Source: Streptomyces antibioticus
GTDB taxonomy: Bacteria > Actinomycetota > Actinomycetes > Streptomycetales > Streptomycetaceae
Direction of reading: 5' to 3'
Assembly (NCBI RefSeq): GCF_001514065.1
Contig: NZ_KQ948431.1
Span: forward strand, 325,434-389,433
Length of the DNA: 64,000 nucleotides
Part shown: piece by piece, positions 41,617 to 50,719 of the stretch
Layout: each line of letters opens with the position of its first letter
Numbering within the stretch: position 1 is the first letter of the stretch
The notes under the pieces: model-generated
Database searches by the model: none
Told to the model about the DNA's origin: nothing
What the model saw: the letters and a program-made list of their open reading frames with translations, nothing else
Program-made: the position numbers and the translations under genes

Positions 41617-42171
41617 ATGGCCACCGTCCTGTCCGTCTCCGGCAGCCCGTCCGCCTCCTCCCGCACCAACCGCCTGCTGCGCCACCTGGACCAGCGCCTC
41701 GTCGCCCAGGGCCACACGGTCATTCCGCTCGACGTGCGCACGATCCCCGCGGAGGCCCTCCTCGGCGCCGACTTCCAGCACCCCGCGATCGTCGAGGCCA
41801 CCGAGCTGTTCGCGCGCGCCGACGGCGTCGTCGTCGGCACCCCGGTCTACAAGGCGTCGTACTCCGGAGTCCTCAAGGCGCTGCTCGACCTGCTGCCGCA
41901 GTACGCGCTCACCGGCAAGACGGTGCTGCCGCTCGCCACCGGCGGCTCCACCGCCCATGTCCTGGCCATCGACTACGCCCTGCGCCCGGTTCTGAACTCC
42001 ATGGGCGCCGCCCACATCGTGCAGGGCTGGTTCACGCTCGACAAGGACATCACCGCGCACGAGGACGGGACCCTGTCCGTCGCCCCGACCGCCCGCGACG
42101 CCCTCACCCAGATCGTCGACCAGTTCTCGGCCGCCCTCGTCCGCACGCCGGTCCTGGCCGCGGCGAGCTGA
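41617..42171 (+). CDS. ssuE: NAD(P)H-dependent FMN reductase (SsuE/MsuE type)
   Basis: The 184-residue flavodoxin-fold reductase has the phosphate-binding loop SVSGSPSASSRTNRLLRHL, GTPVYKASYSGVLKALLDLLPQ and LPLATGGSTAHVLAIDYAL, diagnostic for SsuE. It would provide reduced FMN to the two LLM monooxygenases and the two acyl-CoA-dehydrogenase-fold monooxygenases around it. It has a good GAAAGAGG element seven bases upstream. The next gene begins seven bases after its stop. Confidence 0.9.
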   Translation: MATVLSVSGSPSASSRTNRLLRHLDQRLVAQGHTVIPLDVRTIPAEALLGADFQHPAIVEATELFARADGVVVGTPVYKASYSGVLKALLDLLPQYALTGKTVLPLATGGSTAHVLAIDYALRPVLNSMGAAHIVQGWFTLDKDITAHEDGTLSVAPTARDALTQIVDQFSAALVRTPVLAAAS

Positions 42172-42178
42172 GCCGACG

Positions 42179-43363
42179 ATGACCGCCCATGTGATCGCCG
42201 ACGACGCGGAGGCCCTCGCCGTCGCGGCGGCCCTGGCCGACGAGTTCCGCGCCGGAGCCTCCGCGCGGGACGCCGAACGCAGGCTGCCGCGCGCGGAGTT
42301 GGACCGGCTCTCGGAGTCCGGCCTGCTCGCCGTCACCGTCCCCGCCGAGCACGGGGGCGCGGACGTCGGCGCGCCCACCCTCGCCGAGATCTTCCGGCTG
42401 CTCGCCACCGCTGACGGAAGCCTCGCCCAGATCCCGCAGAGCCATTTCGCCTACGTGAACGTGATCCGTCGTCAGGGCACCGAGGAGCAGCAGAAGTTCT
42501 TCTTCGCCGAACTCCTCGCCGGCCGCCGCTTCGGCAACGCCCAGTCCGAGGCGGGCACCAAGCACGTCCAGGACCTCCGCACCCGCCTGACACCGCAGCC
42601 GGACGGCTCGTACGTCCTCGACGGCGTCAAGCACTACTCCACCGGCGCCCTGTTCGCCGACTGGATCCCGGTGCTGGCCCGCGCCGAGGAGGACAAGCTG
42701 CACGTGGCGTACGTGCCGTCCGACGCGCCGGGCGTCACGGTGATCGACGACTGGGACGGCCTCGGCCAGCGGACGACCGCCAGCGGCACCGTCCGCCTGG
42801 CGGGCGTACCGGTCCCGGCGGACCGCGTCCTGCCGCATCACCTCACCTTCGAGGGCCCGCAACTCCACGGCGCCGTAGCGCAGTTGCTGCACGCAGCCAT
42901 CGACGCCGGGATCGCCGGGGGAGCGCTGGCCGAGGCGGCGGAGTTCGTGCGGACGAAGAGCAGGCCGTGGTTCGAGAGCGGCATGGAGACGGCCGCCGAG
43001 GACCCGCTGCTGATCCAGCGGTTCGGTGAACTCGCCGTCCAAGTGCGGGCGGCGGAAGCGCTGTTGCGGGAAGCGGGGCGCGTCGTGCAGGCGGCGCAGG
43101 ACGAGCTCACCGACGACTCGGCGGCCGAGGCGTCCATCGCCGTGGCCGCCGCCAAGGTGCAGGCCGCGCAGGCCGCCGTGGAGGTGGGGAGCGCGCTGTT
43201 CGAGGTGGCCGGCACCCGCTCCGCCCTCAACTCACTCAACCTGCACCGGCATTGGCGCGACGCTCGCACCCACACCCTGCACGACCCGACCCGCTGGAAG
43301 ATCCAGCACATCGGCCGGTACGTGCTCAACGGCACCCGGCCACCCCGGCACGGACTGCTCTAA
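42179..43363 (+). CDS. SfnB-family sulfur acquisition oxidoreductase
   Basis: The 394-residue protein is a second acyl-CoA-dehydrogenase-fold enzyme of the SfnB type: VTVPAEHGGADVG, AQIPQSHFAYVNVIRRQGT, HYSTGALFADWIPV, DWDGLGQRTTASGTV and DARTHTLHDPTRWKIQHIG. It is a paralogue of the gene at 40333 with about the same length but clearly different sequence, suggesting a second substrate. Its start lies seven bases after ssuE, so it is probably coupled. Confidence 0.88.
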   Translation: MTAHVIADDAEALAVAAALADEFRAGASARDAERRLPRAELDRLSESGLLAVTVPAEHGGADVGAPTLAEIFRLLATADGSLAQIPQSHFAYVNVIRRQGTEEQQKFFFAELLAGRRFGNAQSEAGTKHVQDLRTRLTPQPDGSYVLDGVKHYSTGALFADWIPVLARAEEDKLHVAYVPSDAPGVTVIDDWDGLGQRTTASGTVRLAGVPVPADRVLPHHLTFEGPQLHGAVAQLLHAAIDAGIAGGALAEAAEFVRTKSRPWFESGMETAAEDPLLIQRFGELAVQVRAAEALLREAGRVVQAAQDELTDDSAAEASIAVAAAKVQAAQAAVEVGSALFEVAGTRSALNSLNLHRHWRDARTHTLHDPTRWKIQHIGRYVLNGTRPPRHGLL

Positions 43364-43385
43364 CCGCACGAACGGAGACCCCCAC

Positions 43386-44531
43386 GTGTCCCTCACCTTC
43401 CACTGGTTCCTGCCCACCAACGGCGACAGCCGGCACGTCGTCGGCGGCGGCCACGGCACCCCGGCCACCGTCTCCGGACGGGACCGGCCGCCGACGGTGG
43501 CCTACCTGAGCCAGATCGCCCGGGCCGCCGAGGACCTCGGCTTCGTCGGCGCGCTCACGCCGACCGGCGCCTGGTGCGAGGACGCGTGGCTGACGACCGC
43601 GATGGTCAGCCAGAACACCGAGCGCCTGAAGTTCCTCGTCGCCTTCCGCCCCGGCTTCGTCTCGCCCACGCTGGCCGCGCAGATGGCGTCCACCTTCCAG
43701 CGGCAGTCCGGCGGACGGCTCCTGCTCAACGTCGTCACCGGCGGCGAGAGCCACGAGCAGCGTGCCTACGGCGACTTCCTCGACAAGGACGGCCGCTACC
43801 GCCGTACCGACGAATTCCTGGAGGTCGTACGAGGGTTGTGGGACGGCAAGACGGTCGATCTGAAGGGCGAGCACCTCCGGGTCGAGGACGCGAAGCTGGC
43901 CCGGTTGCCCGACCCGGTCCCCGAGGTGTACTTCGGCGGCTCCTCACCCATCGCCGGCGAGGTCGCTGCGAAGCACGTGGACGTGTATCTCACCTGGGGC
44001 GAGCCGCCCGCCCAGGTCGCGGAGAAGATCGCGTGGGTACGCGGGCTGGCCGCGAAGCAGGGCCGGATCCTGCGCTTCGGCATCCGGCTGCACGTCATCA
44101 CCCGCGACACCTCGGAACAGGCGTGGGCCGAGGCGAACCGGCTCCTCGACGGCTTCGACCCGGAGACCGTCAAGTCCGTCCAGGCCGGGCTCGCCCGCAG
44201 CGAGTCCGAGGGGCAGCGGCGCATGCTCGCCCTGCACGGCGGCGGCAACCGGGACGGCCTGGAGATTTACCCCAACCTCTGGGCCGGCATCGGCCTGGTG
44301 CGCGGCGGCGCGGGCACCGCCCTGGTCGGCAGCCACGACGAGGTCGCCGAGCGGATCAAGGAGTACCATGCCCTCGGCATCGACGAGTTCGTGCTCTCCG
44401 GCTACCCGCACCTGGAGGAGGCGTACTGGTTCGGCGAGGGAGTGCTCCCGCGGCTGGCCGCGCAGGGTTTGTGGCAGCACCCGGCCGGGAAGGAGAGCAC
44501 CTCCTCGGCACAGGTGCCGTTCGCGAGCTGA
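43386..44531 (+). CDS. ssuD: FMNH2-dependent alkanesulfonate monooxygenase (SsuD, LLM class)
   Basis: The GTG at 43386 (SLTFHWFLPTNGDSRHVVGG) gives 381 residues, the usual SsuD length. Visible family features are FVGALTPTGAWCEDAW, KFLVAFRPGFVSPTLAAQMA, LLNVVTGGESHEQRAYGDF and VYFGGSSPIAGEVAAKHVDV. SsuD splits C1-C14 alkanesulfonates into an aldehyde and sulfite with oxygen and FMNH2 from SsuE. No sulfonate ABC transporter genes are adjacent here, so uptake must be encoded elsewhere. Confidence 0.93.
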   Translation: MSLTFHWFLPTNGDSRHVVGGGHGTPATVSGRDRPPTVAYLSQIARAAEDLGFVGALTPTGAWCEDAWLTTAMVSQNTERLKFLVAFRPGFVSPTLAAQMASTFQRQSGGRLLLNVVTGGESHEQRAYGDFLDKDGRYRRTDEFLEVVRGLWDGKTVDLKGEHLRVEDAKLARLPDPVPEVYFGGSSPIAGEVAAKHVDVYLTWGEPPAQVAEKIAWVRGLAAKQGRILRFGIRLHVITRDTSEQAWAEANRLLDGFDPETVKSVQAGLARSESEGQRRMLALHGGGNRDGLEIYPNLWAGIGLVRGGAGTALVGSHDEVAERIKEYHALGIDEFVLSGYPHLEEAYWFGEGVLPRLAAQGLWQHPAGKESTSSAQVPFAS

Positions 44532-44570
44532 CGCCGCCCGGCCGTCGGCCGCACCGAGAGGAGCGAGTCC

Positions 44571-45395
44571 GTGGGTGAGTGGCAGCTGACCAGGACCTAC
44601 CTCAGCACGACCGGGGAGGTCCGCTGGGACAGCCTCGGTGAACCCGGTCGCCCGCCTGTGGTCCTCAACCACGGCACGCCCTTCTCCTCGTACGTGTGGC
44701 GTGCCGTGGCCCACGCGCTCGCCCGCCGCCACCAGGTGTTCGTGTGGGACATGCCCGGCTACGGCACCTCGCGGATGTCCGCGGGACAGGACGTCTCCCT
44801 GGCGGCCCAGGGGAGGGTCTTCACCGAGCTCCTGACGCACTGGGGACTGGACGAACCCCGGGTGGTGGCCCACGACTTCGGCGGTGCGGTGGCGCTGCGC
44901 GCCCATCTGCTGCACGGCGCCCGCTACCACTCGCTCGCCCTGGTCGACCCGGTCGCTCTCGCCCCCTGGGGTTCACCGTTCTTCCGCCTCGTCGGCAAGT
45001 CCTCGGACGTCTTCGAACAACTCCCGCCCGCACTGCACCGGGCCCTGGTCCGCGAGTACGTCACCTCGGCCAGCGGCCCCGGCCTGCACCCCGCCGTCCT
45101 CGACCGGCTCGTCCAGCCCTGGCTCGGCGAGGAGGGACAGGCCGCCTTCTACCGTCAGATCGCGCAGGCGGACCAGGCGTACACCGACGAGATCCAGGAC
45201 CGGTACGGCGAGATCGCGATCCCGACGCTGATCTGCTGGGGCGAGGACGACACCTGGATCCCGGTCGCCAAGGGCCACGAACTCGCCGCCCGCATCCCCG
45301 GCGCCCGGCTCGAACTCATCGCCGGTGCCGGTCACCTCGTACAGGAAGACGCACCGGCACAGCTGACCGCCGCCCTGCTCGATTTCCTGAACTAG
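44571..45395 (+). CDS. Alpha/beta hydrolase
   Basis: The 274-residue protein (GTG start, GAGAGGAG upstream) has the haloalkane dehalogenase/esterase-like pattern VVLNHGTPFSSYVWR, the DMPGYGTS loop, a nucleophile-elbow region VVAHDFGGAVALR (Asp rather than Ser), an acidic residue in CWGEDDTWIP and His in GAGHLVQEDAP. An aspartate nucleophile would fit dehalogenase or epoxide hydrolase chemistry. It is the last gene of the sulfur operon by position (39-base gap) and may process aldehydes or esters from that pathway. Confidence 0.8.
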   Translation: MGEWQLTRTYLSTTGEVRWDSLGEPGRPPVVLNHGTPFSSYVWRAVAHALARRHQVFVWDMPGYGTSRMSAGQDVSLAAQGRVFTELLTHWGLDEPRVVAHDFGGAVALRAHLLHGARYHSLALVDPVALAPWGSPFFRLVGKSSDVFEQLPPALHRALVREYVTSASGPGLHPAVLDRLVQPWLGEEGQAAFYRQIAQADQAYTDEIQDRYGEIAIPTLICWGEDDTWIPVAKGHELAARIPGARLELIAGAGHLVQEDAPAQLTAALLDFLN

Positions 45396-46429
45396 CCGCT
45401 CAGCGCGTCCAGATGCGCCCGCCGCACGACCGACGTCTGGCCCTGGATCAGCAGGAACATCCCCTCGCGGGCCAGCCGTTGGGCCGGGTTGCGCAGGTCC
45501 ATGGTGCGGCCGCCGCCGGACACGACCGCCGCTGTCGTGGCCGCCCGCATCAGGTCGTACGCGCGGGTCCGCAGGGCGAGCCGCTCCTCGACGTGCTCGT
45601 GCGCGACGGGGTGGTCGGCCAGCTCGTAGGCCCTCCGGCGGACCTCGTCGACACTCGCGCGCAGCGCCTCGGCCGTCTGCGGCTCACCGCTCTCCGCCAC
45701 GATCCGGAGGGCGGCGTACGCAAGACCGAAGACGGCCGGTGAGGCGTTGGTGCTGCGGGGGATGTCGAGGAGGGCGAACTTCTCCTGCGGGGTGCGCAGC
45801 AGCACGGACGATTCCGGCAGCCACAGCCCGTCCAGCTCCAGGGAGACCGTACGGGCGGCCGTCAGCGCGGCCAGCCGCATCGGGGCCGAGGGCCGCAGCC
45901 CCGGCTGCTCGCGGGCGTCGGCGAACGCGAACACGATCTCGTCCGCGTCGGTGATCCCCGCCAGCAGCATCACGTCGTTCAGCCCCCAGCCCGTGTACCA
46001 GGGCACGGTCCCGTCGAACCGCCAGCCGTCACGCTCCGCCGTGGCCCGTACGGCGACGCGCGGGAAGGCGCGGACATGGGCGTACGCGATTCCGGCCAGC
46101 AGTTCGCCGGTCGCGAGCGGTCCCAACAGGCTTTCCCGCAGCGGCAGTTCGGACTTCGCCAGCATTCGCACCGGCGTGTGGTGCTGGGTCTGGACGAACC
46201 AGGTAGAGCAGCACGCGCCGGCAAGGATCTCCTGGACCTCCCGCGCCACGGAGTCAGGGGCGCCCGCCCCGCCGTACGCCTCCGGAGCGCTCACCCCGAG
46301 CAGGCCCGAGCGCCGGATCGCGTCGAGATGGCTCGCGGGCACCTCCGCCTGGTCGACCCGCTCCGCGTTCGGGACGAGGAGGGTGTCGGCGAGCTGTCGG
46401 GCGCTGGCGATCAATGGCGAGGTGGTCAT
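45392..46429 (-). CDS. Acyl-CoA dehydrogenase-family protein
   Basis: The 345-residue protein has the acyl-CoA dehydrogenase fold ([70 protein letters not shown]). It lacks the usual catalytic glutamate motif in a clear form. It may be another flavin monooxygenase-like member rather than a true dehydrogenase. It is convergent with the hydrolase gene, overlapping it by four bases, and divergent from the DGPF/ECF42 pair. Confidence 0.78.
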   Translation of the reverse strand: MTTSPLIASARQLADTLLVPNAERVDQAEVPASHLDAIRRSGLLGVSAPEAYGGAGAPDSVAREVQEILAGACCSTWFVQTQHHTPVRMLAKSELPLRESLLGPLATGELLAGIAYAHVRAFPRVAVRATAERDGWRFDGTVPWYTGWGLNDVMLLAGITDADEIVFAFADAREQPGLRPSAPMRLAALTAARTVSLELDGLWLPESSVLLRTPQEKFALLDIPRSTNASPAVFGLAYAALRIVAESGEPQTAEALRASVDEVRRRAYELADHPVAHEHVEERLALRTRAYDLMRAATTAAVVSGGGRTMDLRNPAQRLAREGMFLLIQGQTSVVRRAHLDALSG

Positions 46430-46461
46430 GGGGAGGATTCTCCCGATCTCGTCGTGCGCGG

Positions 46462-46489
46462 TGTCGATCCGGGGGTGTGCCGTTCGTGT
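46462..46489 (+). promoter_or_regulatory. ECF42-type promoter (TGTCGA ... CGT)
   Basis: TGTCGA at 46462-46467 is followed 13 to 17 bases later by CGTTCGTG. As I recall, ECF42 sigma factors recognise TGTCGA at -35 and CG(A/T)C at -10 upstream of DGPF-protein genes, and here a DGPF gene starts at 46528. The -10 match is imperfect. Confidence 0.55.
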
Positions 46490-46527
46490 AGGAGGTGAGA
46501 GAAGGACACGACGCCAAGGAGGACGTC

Positions 46528-46884
46528 ATGCAGTACTACCTGCTCAGTGTGATCACCCCGACCGACGGGACGCCGCCCGGGCCCGAGGCCATGGCGGAGA
46601 TCGTCCGCAACCTCGACACCTTCCACGACGAGCTGCGCGCGGCGGACGCCTGGGTCTTCGCGGGCGGGCTGCACGGCCCCGAGACGGCCACCGTGCTGCG
46701 CCCGAGCGACGGCGACGTCCTGATCACCGACGGGCCGTACGCCGAGGGCAAGGAGTACCTCGGCGGCATCTGCCTGATCAAGGCCCCCGACCTGGACGCC
46801 GCCCTGGAATGGGGCAGGAAGGCGACCTGGGCCACCACGCTGCCCATCGAGGTGCGCCCCTTCATGCACCAGGCGGAGGAGTGA
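46528..46884 (+). CDS. YciI/DGPF-domain protein
   Basis: The 118-residue protein (ATG 46528, AAGGAGG upstream) has the YciI-like fold: a ferredoxin-like start ([14 protein letters not shown]), [38 protein letters not shown] with the variant DGPY where DGPF is usual, and IEVRPFMHQ at the end. DGPF proteins are the regular partners of ECF42 sigma factors and may act as enzymes or sensors. The next gene starts in a GTGA overlap with this stop, so the pair is translationally coupled. Confidence 0.9.
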   Translation: MQYYLLSVITPTDGTPPGPEAMAEIVRNLDTFHDELRAADAWVFAGGLHGPETATVLRPSDGDVLITDGPYAEGKEYLGGICLIKAPDLDAALEWGRKATWATTLPIEVRPFMHQAEE

Positions 46885-48047
46885 CACCGGAGCCCGTCGA
46901 CGTCGAGGCCGTCTTCCGCGCGGAGTACGGCCGCGCCGTCGCCGTCCTCGTCCGCTTCCTCGGCGACATCGACCTCGCCGAGGAAGCGGTCCAGGACGCC
47001 TTCACCACGGCCGTGCAGCGCTGGCCGGAGTCCGGCGTGCCGCCGAGCCCGGCGGGCTGGATCATCACCACCGCCCGCAACAGGGCGGTCGACCGGCTGC
47101 GCCGCGAGTCCTCCCGGGAGGCCCGGCACGCCGAGGCCGTCCTGCTGCACACCCCCGACGCACCGGCCGAGGAGGGCCCCGTGCGCGACGACCGGCTCCG
47201 TCTGATCTTCACCTGCTGCCACCCCGCGCTCGCCCCCCAGGCGCAGGTCGCCCTGACCCTGCGTCTCCTCGGCGGGCTCACCACGCCGCAGATCGCCCGC
47301 GCCTTCCTGGTGCCCGAGCCGACCATGGCCCAGCGCCTGGTCCGCGCCAAGGCGAAGATCCGCGACGCGCGCATCCCGTACCGGGTGCCCCGTGACGCCG
47401 ACCTCCCGGACCGGCTCAAGGGGGTCCTCGCGGTCATCTACCTGATCTTCAACGAGGGCTCGGCCGAGCTGTGCGCGGAGGCGATCCGGCTCGGCCGGCT
47501 GCTCACCGAGCTGATGCCGGACGAGCCCGAGGCCACGGGCCTGCTCGCGCTGATGCTGCTGGTCGAGTCCCGCAGGGCGGCCCGCGAGGACGCCGACGGG
47601 GTCCTCGTCCCCCTGCCGGAGCAGGACCGCGACCGCTGGGACCGCGCGCTCGTGGCGGAGGGGCACGCTCTCGTACGACGGTGTCTGCGCCGCAACCAGC
47701 CGGGGCCTTACCAGATCCAGGCGGCCATCCAGGCCGTCCACAGCGACCGACCGCCCACCGACTGGGGGCAGATCCTCCAGCTGTACGACCAGCTGATGGC
47801 GCTGGCCCCCAGCCCGGTCGTGGCGTTGAACCGGGCGGTCGCCGTGGCCGAGGTCGAGGGCCCGGAACCGGCCCTCGACCTCGTGGACAGCCTCGACCTC
47901 GATCGCTACCACGTCCTGCACGCGGTCCGCGCCGACCTGCTGCGGCGGCTGGGCCGGGACGCGGAGGCCCGACGGGAGTACGAGGCCGCCATCGCCTTGA
48001 GCCGCAGTCCGGCCGAGCGCGCCTACCTGGAGCGCTTCACGCGCTGA
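46881..48047 (+). CDS. ECF42-type sigma factor with C-terminal TPR extension
   Basis: The GTG at 46881 overlaps the stop of the DGPF gene. The 388-residue product has sigma regions 2 and 4 ([69 protein letters not shown]), then a 200-residue helical extension with TPR character. This extension is unusual for ECF sigma factors but defines the ECF42 group, and it is needed for activity in the studied case as I recall. The last ten codons ([10 protein letters not shown]) and stop are repeated in tandem beyond the gene. Confidence 0.92.
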   Translation: MTPEPVDVEAVFRAEYGRAVAVLVRFLGDIDLAEEAVQDAFTTAVQRWPESGVPPSPAGWIITTARNRAVDRLRRESSREARHAEAVLLHTPDAPAEEGPVRDDRLRLIFTCCHPALAPQAQVALTLRLLGGLTTPQIARAFLVPEPTMAQRLVRAKAKIRDARIPYRVPRDADLPDRLKGVLAVIYLIFNEGSAELCAEAIRLGRLLTELMPDEPEATGLLALMLLVESRRAAREDADGVLVPLPEQDRDRWDRALVAEGHALVRRCLRRNQPGPYQIQAAIQAVHSDRPPTDWGQILQLYDQLMALAPSPVVALNRAVAVAEVEGPEPALDLVDSLDLDRYHVLHAVRADLLRRLGRDAEARREYEAAIALSRSPAERAYLERFTR

Positions 48048-48170
48048 GCGCGCTTACATGGAACGCTTCACGCGCTGAGCGCGCTTACATGGAGCGCTTC
48101 ACGCGCTGAGCGCGCTTACATGGAACGCTTCGCACGCTGAGCGCGCTTGCATGGAGCGCTTCGCAAAGTG
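48030..48170 (+). repeat. 31-bp tandem repeat of the sigma gene's 3' end, about 4.5 copies
   Basis: Units start at 48030, 48061, 48092, 48123 and 48154, exactly 31 bases apart. Each reads GAGCGCTTCACGCGCTGAGC plus GCGCTTACATG with a few changes. The first unit is the true end of the ECF42 gene with its stop codon. Because 31 is not a multiple of three and the stop overlaps the next GAG, every unit re-encodes [10 protein letters not shown]-stop in a new frame. The fifth unit decays after GAGCGCTTCGC. Confidence 0.92.
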
Positions 48171-48186
48171 GGCGCCCCTGAGCCGC

Positions 48187-48879
48187 TCATACGCTGAGCG
48201 CCTCCCGCACCGCCCCCTCCGACTCCTTGCCGCCCTCGCCGGAGGAGGTCACCCGGCCCGCCTCCAGGACGTAGTAGCGCCCGGCGGCCCGCATCGCGAA
48301 GCCGACGTGCTGCTCGACCAGCAGCACCGACAACCCGCCCCGGGCCGCGAGGGCGAGGATCGTCTCCTCGATCTCGGCGACCACCGACGGCTGGATGCCC
48401 TCGGTCGGCTCGTCGAGGAGCAGGATCCGAGGCTCCGTCACCAGGGCGCGCGCGATGGCGAGTTGCTGCCGCTGGCCGCCGGAGAGCAGCCCGGCGCGAC
48501 GGTTCGACAGCGTACTGAGCGCGGGGAAGAGGTCCAGCGCCTCCGCCACCGCCGCCCTGCCGCGTTTGCGGCCGTCGGCGACGAGTTGGAGGTTCTCGGC
48601 GGTGGTGAGGTGCGGGAACGACTGCTGGCCCTGGGGGACGTACGCCATCCCGCGCGCGACCCGCTCGTGCGGCTTGCGGCGGGTGATGTCCTCGCCGTCC
48701 AGGCGGATCGTCCCGCCGGCCGGCGTGAGCAGGCCCACGGCCGCGCGCAGCAGCGTGCTCTTGCCGGCGCCGTTGTGCCCGAGCACGGCCGCCACGCCGT
48801 CCTTCGGGACGGTCACGGACACCCCGTGCAGGACCGTGCTGCGGTGGTAGCCGACCCGGACGTCGTCGATCTCGAGCAT
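48187..48879 (-). CDS. urtE: Urea ABC transporter ATP-binding protein UrtE
   Basis: The 230-residue ATPase has Walker A GHNGAGKST, the signature LLSGGQRQQLAIARAL and Walker B ILLLDEPTEGIQPSVV. It is the LivF-type partner in branched-chain amino acid/urea importers. The IQPSVV phrase after Walker B is typical of UrtE. Its ATG shares one base with the stop of urtD, so the genes are coupled. It is the last gene of the operon. Confidence 0.92.
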   Translation of the reverse strand: MLEIDDVRVGYHRSTVLHGVSVTVPKDGVAAVLGHNGAGKSTLLRAAVGLLTPAGGTIRLDGEDITRRKPHERVARGMAYVPQGQQSFPHLTTAENLQLVADGRKRGRAAVAEALDLFPALSTLSNRRAGLLSGGQRQQLAIARALVTEPRILLLDEPTEGIQPSVVAEIEETILALAARGGLSVLLVEQHVGFAMRAAGRYYVLEAGRVTSSGEGGKESEGAVREALSV

Positions 48880-49631
48880 CACGCCTCCTGAACCACGGCG
48901 GTGTCCTCCACGTGCCCGAGGTACACCTCCTGCACCTTCGGGTCCGCCTGCACCTGCGCCACCGTCCCCTCGCTGAGCACCTTGCCGGCGTGCAGCACGC
49001 TGACACTGCGCGCGAAGGACCGCATGAAGTCCATGTCGTGCTCGATGACGACGACCGTGCGCTCCTCGCTGATCCGCTGCAACAGCTCGCCGGTCGCCTG
49101 CCGTTCGTCGTGGCTCATGCCGGCCACGGGCTCGTCGAGCAGCAGCAGCTTCACGTCCTGCACGAGCAGCATGCCGATCTCCAGCCACTGCTTCTGCCCG
49201 TGGGCGAGGGTGCCGGCGGGGGAGTCGGCGAGGTCGGTGAGGCCGACCGTCTCCATGGCCTGCGCGACCGCTTCCGGGACGTCCTTGCGGCGCCGCAGCA
49301 TGGTCCACATGCTCCGGCCCGCGCCCGCCGCGATGTCCAGGTTCTGAAGGACCGTCAACTCCTCGAAGACGGTGGCGGTCTGGAAGGTGCGCCCGATGCC
49401 GGACCGGGCGATCCGGTGCACGGGCCGCCCGAGCAGCTCCGCGCCGCCGAACTTCGCCGAGCCCTCGGCCTTCACCAGACCGGTGACCGCGTCGACGAGG
49501 GTCGTCTTGCCAGCGCCGTTGGGCCCGATCAGGAACCGCAGGTCGCCCGGGGCGACGTCGAGGTCCACCCCGTCGACGGCGGTGAACCCGTCGAAGGTCA
49601 CCCGCAGTCCGCGTATCTCCAGCTCGCTCAT
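48879..49631 (-). CDS. urtD: Urea ABC transporter ATP-binding protein UrtD
   Basis: The 250-residue LivG-type ATPase has Walker A IGPNGAGKTTLVDAVTG, the Q-loop near GRTFQTATVFEELTV, the signature region GTLAHGQKQWLEIGMLL (AHGQKQ, a UrtD hallmark), and Walker B LLLLDEPVAGMSHDE. Start and stop overlap the neighbouring urtC and urtE genes. Confidence 0.92.
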   Translation of the reverse strand: MSELEIRGLRVTFDGFTAVDGVDLDVAPGDLRFLIGPNGAGKTTLVDAVTGLVKAEGSAKFGGAELLGRPVHRIARSGIGRTFQTATVFEELTVLQNLDIAAGAGRSMWTMLRRRKDVPEAVAQAMETVGLTDLADSPAGTLAHGQKQWLEIGMLLVQDVKLLLLDEPVAGMSHDERQATGELLQRISEERTVVVIEHDMDFMRSFARSVSVLHAGKVLSEGTVAQVQADPKVQEVYLGHVEDTAVVQEA

Positions 49632-50719
49632 GCTGCTTCTCCCAACGGGACGGCCGCCGTCTGCTGTGCGGGGGATGCCTTGCGCCGCCGCCGTACGAGC
49701 ACCGCGAGCGAGGCCAGTCCGCCCGGCAGGAACGCCAGGGCCACGATGAACAGCAGCCCCTGGAAGTACGTCCACGCCGCCGGGAACTCCTCCGACAGCG
49801 CGGTCTTGGCCCAGGCGACCGCGACCGCTCCCAGCACCGCACCGACCAGGCTCGCCCGGCCGCCCACGGCGGCGCCGATGACGAACTCGATGGACGGCAC
49901 GATGCCGATCAGCGCGGGCGAGATGATGCCGACCGCCGGCACGAACAACGCACCCGCCAGCCCCGCCATGCCGGCGGCGACCACGTACGCGACGAGCTTG
50001 ACGTTCGCCGGGTCGTACCCGAGGAAGCGCACCCGCTCCTCCGAGTCCCGTACGGCGACCAGGAGTTCGCCGTACCGGCTGTTGATCAGCTGCCGGGCGA
50101 TCGCCATGAGCAGCAGCAGGGCGGCGGCGATGACGAAGTACACGAGCCGCTGGTTGACGGGGTCGTCGAGGGAGTAGCCGAAGAAGCCCTGGATGTCGGT
50201 GAGTCCGTTGGTGCCGCCGGTCGTGGCCTGCTGGCCGACCAGCCAGATGGCGAGGGCGGCGGCCAGGGCCTGGCTGAGGATCGCGAAGTAGGCGCCCTTG
50301 ACCCGGCGCCGGAAGATGAACAGCCCGAGCAGCGCGGCGACGGCCATCGGCAGCAGCACGGTGGCGGCGAGCGCGAACAGCGGGTTCTCGAACGGCTTCC
50401 ACCACCAGGGGAGTTCGGTGGCCGTGCCGTACAGCTGCATGAAGTCGGGCAGGTTGCCGGGCCCGGCGTCGGCGATCTTCAGATGCATCGCCATGGCGTA
50501 GCCGCCGAGCCCGAAGAACACGCCCTGACCCAGTGTCAGCAGTCCGCCGCGGCCCCAGGCCAGACAGATGCCGACGGCGACCATGGCCGTGCACAGGTAC
50601 TTGGCGAGCAGCCCGAGCCGGAAGTCCGACAGGGCGAGCGGGGCGATCGCGAAGAGGACGACCGCGGCACCGGCGAACCCCGCCCACGCCCGTGCCGAGC
50701 GGCCCTTGAGGACGTTCAT
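49628..50719 (-). CDS. urtC: Urea ABC transporter permease UrtC
   Basis: The 363-residue LivM-type permease has about nine helices and the conserved loop SRYGELLVAVRDSEERVRFLGYDP, which contacts the ATPases. The region CLAWGRGGLLTLGQGVFFGLGGYAM and QQATTGGTNGLTDIQGFFG match urea permeases. ATGA overlaps join it to urtB and urtD. Confidence 0.92.
   Translation of the reverse strand: MNVLKGRSARAWAGFAGAAVVLFAIAPLALSDFRLGLLAKYLCTAMVAVGICLAWGRGGLLTLGQGVFFGLGGYAMAMHLKIADAGPGNLPDFMQLYGTATELPWWWKPFENPLFALAATVLLPMAVAALLGLFIFRRRVKGAYFAILSQALAAALAIWLVGQQATTGGTNGLTDIQGFFGYSLDDPVNQRLVYFVIAAALLLLMAIARQLINSRYGELLVAVRDSEERVRFLGYDPANVKLVAYVVAAGMAGLAGALFVPAVGIISPALIGIVPSIEFVIGAAVGGRASLVGAVLGAVAVAWAKTALSEEFPAAWTYFQGLLFIVALAFLPGGLASLAVLVRRRRKASPAQQTAAVPLGEAA

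Noticed and set aside
40138-42408. A 756-codon antisense frame across the sulfur operon
   Set aside because: It is glycine/valine/arginine-rich without any domain and runs opposite well-supported genes.
48048-48109. Readthrough products of the ECF42 gene ending in a second [10 protein letters not shown]
   Set aside because: These arise from the tandem repeat. There is no evidence for programmed frameshifting or stop-codon readthrough.
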